Source: Kiritimatiellia bacterium (GTDB taxonomy: Bacteria; Verrucomicrobiota; Kiritimatiellia; RFP12; UBA3636). Taken from it: 7,873 nt of DNA. The notes under the pieces were generated by a model, which did not search any database, had not been told where the DNA came from, and worked only from the letters and a program-made list of their open reading frames with translations. Below are positions 1-5,802 of the stretch, piece by piece (position 1 is the first letter of the stretch; each line of letters opens with the position of its first letter). Location: positions 1 through 7,873 of the forward strand of contig JAFSUV010000135.1 of NCBI GenBank assembly GCA_017450425.1, read 5' to 3'. Position numbers and translations under genes: made by a program.

Positions 1-1
1 C

Positions 2-1801
2 GACCTGGCGGAGTTCGACCCCGGTCCGGCGGCGCCGGTCGGTTTCTTCGCCGAGCGTCTCGGATCGAGCGCCGACGACTGCCGCGGCCGCTCCTGCCCG
101 TACAGGGCGAGTTGCTTCATGCAGAAAGCGCGGGCGGCGGCGCTCACGTCCGACCTCGTGGTGACGAATCACGCGGTGTTTTTCTCGGAGCCGGACGACG
201 AGCCGATCGCGCTTCCAAGGGCCGCACAGGTGATTTTCGACGAGGCGCACAATCTCGAAGAAACCGCCACGGACCACTTTGCGCTCGAAGCGACGCCGCA
301 GTCGCTGCGGCGGCTTTTGCGCCGCGTGTTCACCCGCCGGGCGGGCCGCAAGGCGGGCGGCGACTCTTCCTCTGGCGCTCTTGCCGAGGCCGAGCGGTTC
401 CTCGTAGCGGGCGGCTTGCCTCCCGGCGGGGAGGCCGACCGCCGGCGGCTCTTTGAAGTCGCGGCCGCAGGGAAGGAGGCCGCCGCTGCGGCGCAAAAGG
501 CGGTCCGCGAGTGGTGCCGCGCGCTTGGGGCGATTCCGCGCCCGGACGAGAGCGCCCGGCGAATCCGCCCGGAAACGCTATCGACGCCGGCGTGGTTGGC
601 GGCCGAGCCGGCGATGATGAAACTGCAGGACGCCCTGTTCGCGCTCTCGAAATCGCTTCAAGCGCTCGTGGCCGGGTTCCTGCCGCCGGCCGATCCAGAC
701 GCCGGTGCGCCGCCGCCGCCCGCGTCCGGCCGGGAAGGCGCGGAGGCGGACATCGCGCGGCGGCTCGCCGCGATCGACGGCGCGATCCAGGAGACGCTCC
801 ACGCCATCGATTTCATCGCCGCAGCCGATGACGAAGGCTGGGCGTACTGGATCGAATCCGCGCCCGCGTTTTCACAACGCGGCGAGCCGTCGGGCGGCGG
901 CCGCCATTCGGCGGCGGCCGAGGCCGGGCTCAAGGCCGCTCCGATAGACATTTCCGACTATCTGGCGAAGAGCCTCTTCGAAAAGCGCGACACCGTGGTG
1001 CTGTGCAGCGCGACGCTGCGCACCGGAGGTTCGATGGACTGGATGGCGGGGCGGCTGGGTCTCGACAAACTCGAGCAGGGGCGCGTCGCGCAGGCCGTCG
1101 AAGGGTCTCCCTTCGACTACGCTTCGCAGTGCATCGCCGCCTGTCCGATGTTTCTGCCCCCGATGAACCCTTCCTCGCTTCCGGGCGCGGCGGAGAGCGA
1201 AACGTTCGTCGAAGCGTTTTCCGCGATGCTGCAAAGGCTCGTCGGAGTGTTCGGCGGCAGGACGATGGCGCTCTTTACGAGCCACAGGATGCTCAGGGCC
1301 GTGGCGGCTCGCCTCAGGGCCGGCGCGCTCGAGAGCGCCGGCGGAGGCTCATTCCGCGTTTTGGCGCAAGGCGAGGGCGTCCCGCGCGAAGAATTGACCG
1401 CGCTCTTCAGGGAGGACGATGTCCCGTCCGTGCTTCTCGGCGCGGATTCGTTCTGGGAAGGCGTTGACTTCATCGGCGACGCGCTCCGGTGCGTCGTGCT
1501 CGCGAAGCTTCCGTTCGCCTCGCCCGGCGAACCGCTCGTTGACGCGCGCGGCGAATACGTGGAGAAAAACGGCGGCAGCAAATTCCGCGACTATGCGGTG
1601 CCTGGTGCCGTAATAAAGTTCCGCCAGGGTTTCGGCCGCCTCATCCGGCACAAGGGCGATCGCGGGGCGGTGGTGGTGGCCGACACCCGCCTGTTCGACA
1701 AAAACTACGGCGCGATTTTCCGCAAGGCGCTTCCGGTCGAGCCGACAAGGTTCGACGACGCCGAGTCGTGCTATGCCGCCGTCGCGGCGTTTTCCAAGTG
1801 A
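2..1801 (+). CDS. dinG: DinG-family ATP-dependent DNA helicase with Fe-S cluster (5' end cut by window edge)
   Basis: Partial superfamily 2 (XPD/DinG-like) 5'-3' DNA helicase, expected to unwind damaged, R-loop or G-quadruplex DNA in the cytoplasm. The frame is open to the left edge, so the Walker A motif and the true start lie outside; 599 residues are visible. Visible residues 27, 32 and 38 are cysteines spaced C-x4-C-x5-C, the spacing of the last three Fe-S ligands of E. coli DinG. The DEAH box follows at 80-83 (FDEAHNLEE), then SAT at 336-338, a GADSFWEGVDFIG block near 480-492 and the motif VI block QGFGRLIR at 542-549. Between DEAH and SAT is a long Ala/Arg-rich region with a Pro-rich linker (nt 683-730). 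The ATG at 119 lies inside the Fe-S domain and is not the start. The gene ends in TGA, which overlaps the hemW start. An N-terminal exonuclease fusion, as in some DinG proteins, cannot be excluded. Confidence 0.93.
   Translation, partial: DLAEFDPGPAAPVGFFAERLGSSADDCRGRSCPYRASCFMQKARAAALTSDLVVTNHAVFFSEPDDEPIALPRAAQVIFDEAHNLEETATDHFALEATPQSLRRLLRRVFTRRAGRKAGGDSSSGALAEAERFLVAGGLPPGGEADRRRLFEVAAAGKEAAAAAQKAVREWCRALGAIPRPDESARRIRPETLSTPAWLAAEPAMMKLQDALFALSKSLQALVAGFLPPADPDAGAPPPPASGREGAEADIARRLAAIDGAIQETLHAIDFIAAADDEGWAYWIESAPAFSQRGEPSGGGRHSAAAEAGLKAAPIDISDYLAKSLFEKRDTVVLCSATLRTGGSMDWMAGRLGLDKLEQGRVAQAVEGSPFDYASQCIAACPMFLPPMNPSSLPGAAESETFVEAFSAMLQRLVGVFGGRTMALFTSHRMLRAVAARLRAGALESAGGGSFRVLAQGEGVPREELTALFREDDVPSVLLGADSFWEGVDFIGDALRCVVLAKLPFASPGEPLVDARGEYVEKNGGSKFRDYAVPGAVIKFRQGFGRLIRHKGDRGAVVVADTRLFDKNYGAIFRKALPVEPTRFDDAESCYAAVAAFSK
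1798..1801 (+). other. GTGA stop/start overlap of dinG and hemW
   Basis: The hemW GTG start (1798-1800) overlaps the dinG TGA stop (1799-1801) by one step. This arrangement usually marks translational coupling within one operon. No purine-rich ribosome binding site precedes the GTG, which fits re-initiation by the ribosome finishing dinG. The same four bases join tsaD and murD on the other strand. Confidence 0.8.
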
Positions 1802-2889
1802 ACCTCTACGTACACGTGCCGTTTTGCGCGGTGAAGTGCGGCTACTGCGCTTTCAAGTCCGGCACGGGCTTTTCCACCGATGCAATGCGGCGCTACATCG
1901 ACCTTGTCGGGCGCGAGGTGTCGCTCAGGGCGCTCCGCGATGTCCGTCCGGACACCATCTACGTGGGTGGCGGCACTCCGTCGCTGCTCGGTCCGGCCGG
2001 CATCGCGGCGCTTTTTGCCGCGCTGCCGCGCCCGGCGGACGGCGCGGAGGTGTCGGTCGAGTGCAACCCCGGCGATGTTTCGCCCGAACTTGCCGCAGCG
2101 CTTCGCAAGGCGGGGTGTACGCGGGCGTCTCTCGGCGTCCAGTCGTTTTCCGACCGCGCCTTGAAGTTTCTCGGGCGCCGCCACGACGCATCGGCCGCCC
2201 GCGCTGCATTCGCCATGCTTCGCCGCTTCGGGCCGCCACTGGTTTCGGCCGATCTCATCGCGGCGCTTCCCGGAGCGCCCGAAGGGGAGTTCGTCGAGTC
2301 TCTCCGCGAGCTTGCCGGTCTTCGCCCGGATCACGCGAGCGTCTATCCGCTTTCTATCGAGCCGGGTACGCCGTTTGCGCGCGCCGGGATCGCCGCCGCC
2401 GGAGAAGAAATCGCGCTCAAGGCCGTGGCTGCGGCGGAACGCACGCTCGCGGAAGCCGGTCTCGTGCGCTACGAAATCTCCAACTACGCCGTGCCTGGCT
2501 GCGAATGCCGGCACAACCTCGCCGTCTGGCGCGGCGAAGACTACAGCGGCGTCGGCCCGGCGGCGTGTTCGCGCGAAGGTTTGGCGCGGCGCGAGAACGA
2601 GAGTGCGTTCGAACGCTGGGCGGCGGCGATAGAAGGCGGGAAGACCGCATTCAAGGAGGACATAGCGGTTTCTCCGGGCGATGACGAAGCGGAGCGCTTC
2701 GTCGTGCGCACGCGGCTCGTGGAGTTCGACGGTCCGCCGCCCGGCGGAGGAGCGAGCGCGCAGCGGCGGCTCGCCGCGCTGCGCCGCCTCTCTTCGCAGG
2801 GCCTCGTGAAAAACGCCGGTTCCGGTCGCTGGCGCCTGACCGCGCGTGGTCGCGAAGTCGCCGACGCCGTGATGGCGGAACTCCTCTAG
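1798..2889 (+). CDS. hemW: HemW, radical SAM heme chaperone (HemN-like)
   Basis: Protein of 363 residues, the usual HemW length and shorter than true HemN coproporphyrinogen dehydrogenase. HemW binds a [4Fe-4S] cluster and SAM, and hands heme to target proteins. Visible motifs are the radical-SAM cysteines C10, C14 and C17 (FCAVKCGYCAF), GGGTP at 57-61, SVECNPGDV near 86-94, SLGVQSFSDRALKFLGRRHD at 111-130, and an HN-x2-x-W element at 239-244 (HNLAVW; the family motif is HNxxYW). The C-terminal ~100 residues fit the HemW C-terminal domain. I chose the GTG at 1798 because family members begin just before the LYVHIPFC block, and it overlaps the upstream stop as GTGA. An in-frame GTG at 1768 would add ten unlikely residues. 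No Shine-Dalgarno is visible, so translation is probably coupled to dinG. The usual GAH near residue 255 reads AAC here. Older annotations may call this hemN. Confidence 0.92.
   Translation: MNLYVHVPFCAVKCGYCAFKSGTGFSTDAMRRYIDLVGREVSLRALRDVRPDTIYVGGGTPSLLGPAGIAALFAALPRPADGAEVSVECNPGDVSPELAAALRKAGCTRASLGVQSFSDRALKFLGRRHDASAARAAFAMLRRFGPPLVSADLIAALPGAPEGEFVESLRELAGLRPDHASVYPLSIEPGTPFARAGIAAAGEEIALKAVAAAERTLAEAGLVRYEISNYAVPGCECRHNLAVWRGEDYSGVGPAACSREGLARRENESAFERWAAAIEGGKTAFKEDIAVSPGDDEAERFVVRTRLVEFDGPPPGGGASAQRRLAALRRLSSQGLVKNAGSGRWRLTARGREVADAVMAELL
2886..2889. other. Shared CTAG: overlapping stop codons of convergent hemW and murD
   Basis: The palindrome CTAG gives TAG on both strands: 2887-2889 ends hemW on plus and 2888-2886 ends murD on minus. 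The two genes therefore meet with a 4-bp tail-to-tail overlap and no intergenic DNA. Any transcription termination must occur inside the opposing coding region. Confidence 0.93.
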
Positions 2890-4172
2890 CGCCCGCTGCG
2901 GCAGTATCCGCGAGCGAGCGCGGCGAAGAGGTCGCCGCGCTCGGCGTAGGACGAAAATTGGTCGAAACTCGCAGTTCCCGGCGCGAGGAGTACCGTGCCC
3001 GCAGCGAGCGCATCGGCGTCGCGCGCCGCAGCCGCCATGGCGGACGGAAGATCGGGGAAAAGCGGGCAGGGGAGCGCTTTCGACCAGTGCCGGGCCATCT
3101 TTTCACCGCATTCGCCAAAGACGAACGCCTTGACCACGCCCTTGCGGCGGAGCGCGTCGCCGGAGAGTCCAAGCGACTCCTTCAGCCTGCCGCCCGCGAG
3201 GAGCAGGACTGGAGCCTTCGACATATCGACGCTGGCCGCGAGGGCGGCGAGACTCGTGGCCTTGCTGTTGTCGATCCACGACACGCCGCCGCGCCGCGCC
3301 ACGCATTGCATGCGGTGCGGGAGCGGCACGAAATCGCGGATCGCATTCAGCGCGGTTTCCCCGTCTGCGCCCAAGTGGCGCAGCACGGCGAAAGCCGCAG
3401 CGGCGGCGGGGCGCAGCACCGGGTTGTCGAAGTACGAGCCGTGCGGCACTTCGACCGTGAAGTCGGCGTCGGCGCCGCATCCGAAGGTCGCGAACGGGCG
3501 TCCGGGAAAACGCCTTTCAAAGGCTTCCGCCACGTTTGCCGGGTCCTCGGACGGAGCGGGGACGAGGGCAAGCGACTTCGCGCCGCAGTGCGCGAAAATG
3601 TTGAGCTTTGCGTCGAGGTACGCCTCCATCGAGCCGTGGCGGTCGAGGTGGTCGCCGGAAAAGTTGAGCAGCACCGCCACATCCGGGGCGAGCGCCTCGT
3701 CGGCCGTTTCCAGCTGGAAACTGCTGCATTCGACCACGGCAACGTCTGGAGGCGGCGAAAGATCCGCCGCTTCGCACACCGGCAGACCGTAGTTGCCGCA
3801 CGGTACGGCGTTGCGGCCTGTGGCCGAAAGGGCGTCGGCGACGAGTTTTACGAGCGAACTCTTGCCCTTGCTGCCGGTTATGGCGACAATGCCTGCGCCG
3901 CGAGGGAGCAGGGAGCAGCCGAGAGACAATTCGCCCCTGATTGCAAGGCCGCAATCCGCCGCAGCGCGCATTGCCGGGTCGGACGGCGGGATGCCGGGAC
4001 TTGCCACGACCGTACCGCCGCAGTTTGCGGCGGCCCACCTGCGCACCGCGCTTTCCTCCGCCTTCTCCAGCACGCTCACCGCCGCGCCGCGCGCGCGGAG
4101 AGCCGCTGCGGCGGCCTTGCCGCTTTTTCCCGCGCCGAGCACGAGGAAGGGCTTGCCGGAAAACGTGCTCAC
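2886..4172 (-). CDS. murD: MurD, UDP-N-acetylmuramoyl-L-alanine--D-glutamate ligase
   Basis: Cytoplasmic Mur ligase of 428 residues that adds D-glutamate to UDP-MurNAc-L-Ala using ATP. The N-terminal Rossmann-like domain starts with VLGAGKSGKA (11-20). The central ATPase domain has the P-loop GSKGKSS (100-106; E. coli has GSNGKST), SSFQLE (150-155) and NFSGDHLDRHGSMEAYLDAKL (170-190). The C-terminal ligase domain has HRMQ (286-289), WIDNSKAT (299-306), LLAGGRLKE (324-332) and the MurD-typical ASFDQFSSYAERGDLFAAL (401-419). I chose the GTG at 4172-4170 because it overlaps the tsaD TGA, has GGAGG four bases upstream and places the Rossmann motif at the normal distance. The open frame extends further upstream but there it is a tsaD shadow. 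The gene sits beside tsaD, with no other division or cell-wall gene visible. The N-to-K change in the P-loop is a minor oddity. Confidence 0.95.
   Translation of the reverse strand: MSTFSGKPFLVLGAGKSGKAAAAALRARGAAVSVLEKAEESAVRRWAAANCGGTVVASPGIPPSDPAMRAAADCGLAIRGELSLGCSLLPRGAGIVAITGSKGKSSLVKLVADALSATGRNAVPCGNYGLPVCEAADLSPPPDVAVVECSSFQLETADEALAPDVAVLLNFSGDHLDRHGSMEAYLDAKLNIFAHCGAKSLALVPAPSEDPANVAEAFERRFPGRPFATFGCGADADFTVEVPHGSYFDNPVLRPAAAAAFAVLRHLGADGETALNAIRDFVPLPHRMQCVARRGGVSWIDNSKATSLAALAASVDMSKAPVLLLAGGRLKESLGLSGDALRRKGVVKAFVFGECGEKMARHWSKALPCPLFPDLPSAMAAAARDADALAAGTVLLAPGTASFDQFSSYAERGDLFAALARGYCRSGR
2915..2943. repeat. 12-bp perfect inverted repeat just beyond the hemW stop
   Basis: Arm CGAGCGCGGCGA at 2915-2926 is perfectly complementary to 2932-2943, with a 5-nt loop. 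It begins 26 nt after the hemW stop and lies inside the murD 3' coding region (motif ERGDLFAALA). It would make a very stable GC hairpin in hemW mRNA. No T-tract follows on the plus strand, so it is not a standard intrinsic terminator. It could block 3' exonucleases or assist Rho-dependent or hairpin-only termination. It may also be a by-product of the conserved MurD C-terminal codons. Confidence 0.55.
4169..4172 (-). other. GTGA stop/start overlap of tsaD and murD
   Basis: The murD GTG (4172-4170) overlaps the tsaD TGA (4171-4169). The two genes are therefore very likely co-transcribed and translationally coupled, with transcription starting upstream of tsaD. Confidence 0.85.
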
Positions 4173-5212
4173 GACGCCTCCACCGGCCACGAGGGCGCAA
4201 CATCGAGGTCGAACGACTCCGGGCTTGCGATGCCGCGCCCCATGCCTGCAAGGCCGGCGATCATCGCCGCGTTGTCGCCGCAATGCGCAGGGAGTGCGAG
4301 AAGCAGCCGTACGCCGCGATCGGCGGTCGTTTCCTTGAGGCGCGTCCGCAGCAGGGAGTTTAGCGATACGCCGCCGCCCACCATGAGACAGCGCGCCGCG
4401 GGGCATGCGGAAAGCGCCCGTTCGCAGCGCTTCACCACCGCGCCGACGACTGCGGCCTGATAGTCGCAGGCGATCTGCGCCACTTCCGCATCGGACTTCG
4501 GCGGTTCGTTCACGACCCGCGTGAGGAGCGAGGTCTTGAGTCCGCTGAAACTCGTGCAAAGCGAAGCGTCGAGGCCGCCGCAAATCGCGCCGTCGTGGAT
4601 CTTCCCTTCGGGGAAAGCGCCTTCGCGCGGAGTGAGGCCCTTTGAAATGCGGTCGATTGCCGGGCCGCCGGGATAGCCGAGACCGAGAAGCTTCGCCGCC
4701 TTGTCGAGCGCTTCGCCGGCTGCATCGTCAACGGTTCTTCCGACGAGCGCGATCTTGCCGGGCGCGTCGAGGCGGAAGAGATTCGTGTGCCCGCCGGAGA
4801 TGGCGAGTCCGATGGCCGGGTAGCACTCCGCCGGATCCGGGGCGGCGGGGTCGAGGAACACGGAGTGCAGGTGCGCTTCGATGTGATTTACGGCGATGAG
4901 CGGAAGTCCGGTCCTGAGGGCGATGCCCTTGGCTGCGGACCAGCCCACGAGGAGGGCGCTCGCGAGACCCGGCCCGCGCGTCGCGGCCACGGCGTCGATG
5001 CCGCTCCAGCCGACGCCCGACTGCGCGATCGCGGCGCGGACGATTTCGGGAAGTTTCTCCATGTGGCACCGCGAGGCGAGTTCGGGCACCACGCCGCCCC
5101 AGCGGCGGTGTTCGGGCTGGGTGTGCGTCACGCAGGAGAGGACTTCGCGGCCGTCTCGCACGACAGCCGCGGAAGTTTCGTCGCAGGAAGTTTCAATGCC
5201 TAGAATCGTCAT
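4169..5212 (-). CDS. tsaD: TsaD, tRNA N6-adenosine threonylcarbamoyltransferase (Kae1/Gcp family)
   Basis: Protein of 347 residues, full family length. With TsaB and TsaE it transfers threonylcarbamoyl from TC-AMP to A37 of ANN-decoding tRNAs (t6A). It has the ASKHA fold. MTILGIETSCDETSAAVV at the N-terminus is the phosphate-1 region. Further blocks are GGVVPELASRCHMEKLPEI (39-57), NHIEAH with metal ligands H110 and H114, ISGGHTNLF (138-146), DDAAGEALDKAAKLLGLGYPGGPAID (162-187), FSGLKT (222-227), GGGVSLN (279-285) and CGDNAAMIA (311-319) with the third metal ligand D313. The start ATG is fixed by the conserved N-terminus. No Shine-Dalgarno precedes it; a TAGAAT hexamer ends ten bases before the ATG, so the leader may be very short. 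It is the first gene of a tsaD-murD operon. tsaB and tsaE are not in view. Confidence 0.97.
   Translation of the reverse strand: MTILGIETSCDETSAAVVRDGREVLSCVTHTQPEHRRWGGVVPELASRCHMEKLPEIVRAAIAQSGVGWSGIDAVAATRGPGLASALLVGWSAAKGIALRTGLPLIAVNHIEAHLHSVFLDPAAPDPAECYPAIGLAISGGHTNLFRLDAPGKIALVGRTVDDAAGEALDKAAKLLGLGYPGGPAIDRISKGLTPREGAFPEGKIHDGAICGGLDASLCTSFSGLKTSLLTRVVNEPPKSDAEVAQIACDYQAAVVGAVVKRCERALSACPAARCLMVGGGVSLNSLLRTRLKETTADRGVRLLLALPAHCGDNAAMIAGLAGMGRGIASPESFDLDVAPSWPVEAS
4177..4181 (-). promoter_or_regulatory. Ribosome binding site of murD (GGAGG)
   Basis: GGAGG on the minus strand lies inside the last codons of tsaD, four bases before the GTG start of murD. The spacer is short but usable. 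It is the only clear Shine-Dalgarno I see for any gene in the window, and it supports the GTG at 4172 as the start. Confidence 0.6.
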
Positions 5213-5222
5213 GGTGCGGGTT

Positions 5223-5228
5223 ATTCTA
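5223..5228 (-). promoter_or_regulatory. Putative -10 element of tsaD (TAGAAT)
   Basis: TAGAAT on the minus strand matches the TATAAT consensus at five of six positions and ends ten bases before the tsaD ATG. A weak -35-like TTTCCA (plus 5247-5252, four of six matches to TTGACA) lies 18 bases upstream. Initiation about seven bases after the hexamer would leave a leader of only three or four bases. Confidence 0.35.
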
Positions 5229-5258
5229 CAACATGGCGGTCGGGAATGGAAAATGCGC

Positions 5259-5264
5259 TATACT
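5259..5264 (+). promoter_or_regulatory. Putative -10 element of the thioredoxin-like gene (TATACT)
   Basis: TATACT matches TATAAT at five of six positions and ends seven bases before the ATG at 5272, so normal initiation spacing would put the transcript start on or next to the ATG. No -35 match is seen at 16-18 bases upstream and there is no Shine-Dalgarno, which fits a leaderless mRNA. Confidence 0.4.
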
Positions 5265-5271
5265 GTGGCGC

Positions 5272-5802
5272 ATGAAAACAAAATTCCTTTCCCTCCCGAA
5301 GTTCGCGGTTGTCGCGGCGGCACTGTGCGCTTCGACCGTCGCGGCCTCTTTCGCCCAGGACGTTGCGACCGAAGGCGCCGAGGCCGGCAAGTGGACGCAG
5401 GATTACGATGCCGCGATGGCGCTTGCGCGCAAGGAAAAACTCCCGGTGATCCTGAATTTCACCGGCAGCGACTGGTGCGGCTGGTGCAAACTCATGCAGC
5501 GGCAGGTGTTTTCCAAAGGCGAATTCGCCGCGTGGGCCGCAGGGCGCGTCGTCCTGGTGACGATCGACTTCCCGCGCGATCAATCGCTCGTGCCCGAGCG
5601 TTTTCGCACCCGCAACGGCACCCTTGCCACGATGTACGGGATACGCGGCTATCCCACCTACGTCGTACTCGACGCCGCCGGCGAAGTGGCGGGGCGTCTG
5701 GGTGCGTCGCGGGACGCCTCCGTCGAACGCTTTACCGCAGACTTCGAGCGCCTGGTGCCGCGCGCCGACGAGCCGAAAGCCGCGGATCAAGGCGGCGTCT
5801 AG
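5272..5802 (+). CDS. Secreted thioredoxin-like protein, CGWC active site
   Basis: Protein of 176 residues. A Sec signal peptide is evident: basic start MKTKF, hydrophobic core at about 11-25, likely cleavage after SFA (residue 28). The mature part is a single thioredoxin fold with NFTGSDWCGWCKLM at 62-75 (redox cysteines C69 and C72) and the cis-proline loop GIRGYPTYVVLD at 123-134 (P128). The GSDWCGWC form belongs to the thioredoxin-7/DUF255-like group of exported proteins; the partner cannot be told from sequence. It probably reduces or isomerises disulfides in the periplasm. I prefer the ATG at 5272 over an in-frame ATG at 5233, because the latter would put 13 residues before a normal signal peptide and would place the TATACT hexamer inside the gene. 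The last ~15 residues are charged and probably disordered. It converges on the secretin gene and shares CTAG with it. Confidence 0.88.
   Translation: MKTKFLSLPKFAVVAAALCASTVAASFAQDVATEGAEAGKWTQDYDAAMALARKEKLPVILNFTGSDWCGWCKLMQRQVFSKGEFAAWAAGRVVLVTIDFPRDQSLVPERFRTRNGTLATMYGIRGYPTYVVLDAAGEVAGRLGASRDASVERFTADFERLVPRADEPKAADQGGV
5799..5802. other. Shared CTAG: overlapping stop codons of the thioredoxin-like and secretin genes
   Basis: TAG at 5800-5802 on plus ends the thioredoxin-like gene, and TAG at 5801-5799 on minus ends the secretin gene. The arrangement is identical to the hemW/murD junction at 2886-2889. No intergenic DNA remains. Confidence 0.93.

Larger units (their letters stand above)
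5213..5271. promoter_or_regulatory. Divergent promoter region between tsaD and the thioredoxin-like gene
   Basis: This 59-bp gap is the only non-coding DNA in the window. It must hold at least the proximal promoter signals for both genes unless these lie in coding sequence. It is visibly richer in A/T than the flanking genes. -10-like hexamers occur on both strands near the respective ATGs. No inverted repeat long enough to suggest an operator and no riboswitch-like structure is visible. Confidence 0.6.

Noticed and set aside
893..919. Repeated GGCGGCGGCC (893-902 and 910-919) in dinG
   Set aside because: Simple GC-rich codon repetition (Gly/Ala) in a linker, not in a 3-base period, and with no sign of a mobile or regulatory element.
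1317..1340. 8-bp inverted repeat with an 8-nt loop around CTCGAG in dinG
   Set aside because: Short and mid-gene, and expected at this base composition.
1768..1797. Earlier GTG start for hemW at 1768
   Set aside because: It adds ten residues (MLCRRRGVFQ) absent from the family and enlarges the overlap with dinG without an RBS.
4015..4033. 8-bp inverted repeat with a 3-nt loop in murD
   Set aside because: Built from CCG/CGG codons. Stems of this length are common in sequence this rich in G+C and it has no positional meaning.
2958..4460. A 500-codon open frame on the plus strand opposite murD and the end of tsaD
   Set aside because: Its translation is Arg/Ala/His-rich with no recognisable motif, while the minus strand encodes complete MurD and TsaD motifs. 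Long antisense open frames are common at this G+C.
4173..4583. Upstream extension of murD to a 565-residue protein
   Set aside because: The extra N-terminal residues are the out-of-frame shadow of tsaD, are Arg-rich, and precede a complete MurD N-terminus with an RBS-supported GTG.
5233..5271. Earlier ATG for the thioredoxin-like gene at 5233
   Set aside because: It adds 13 residues before a standard signal peptide and no ribosome binding site precedes it. The TATACT hexamer would lie within the gene.
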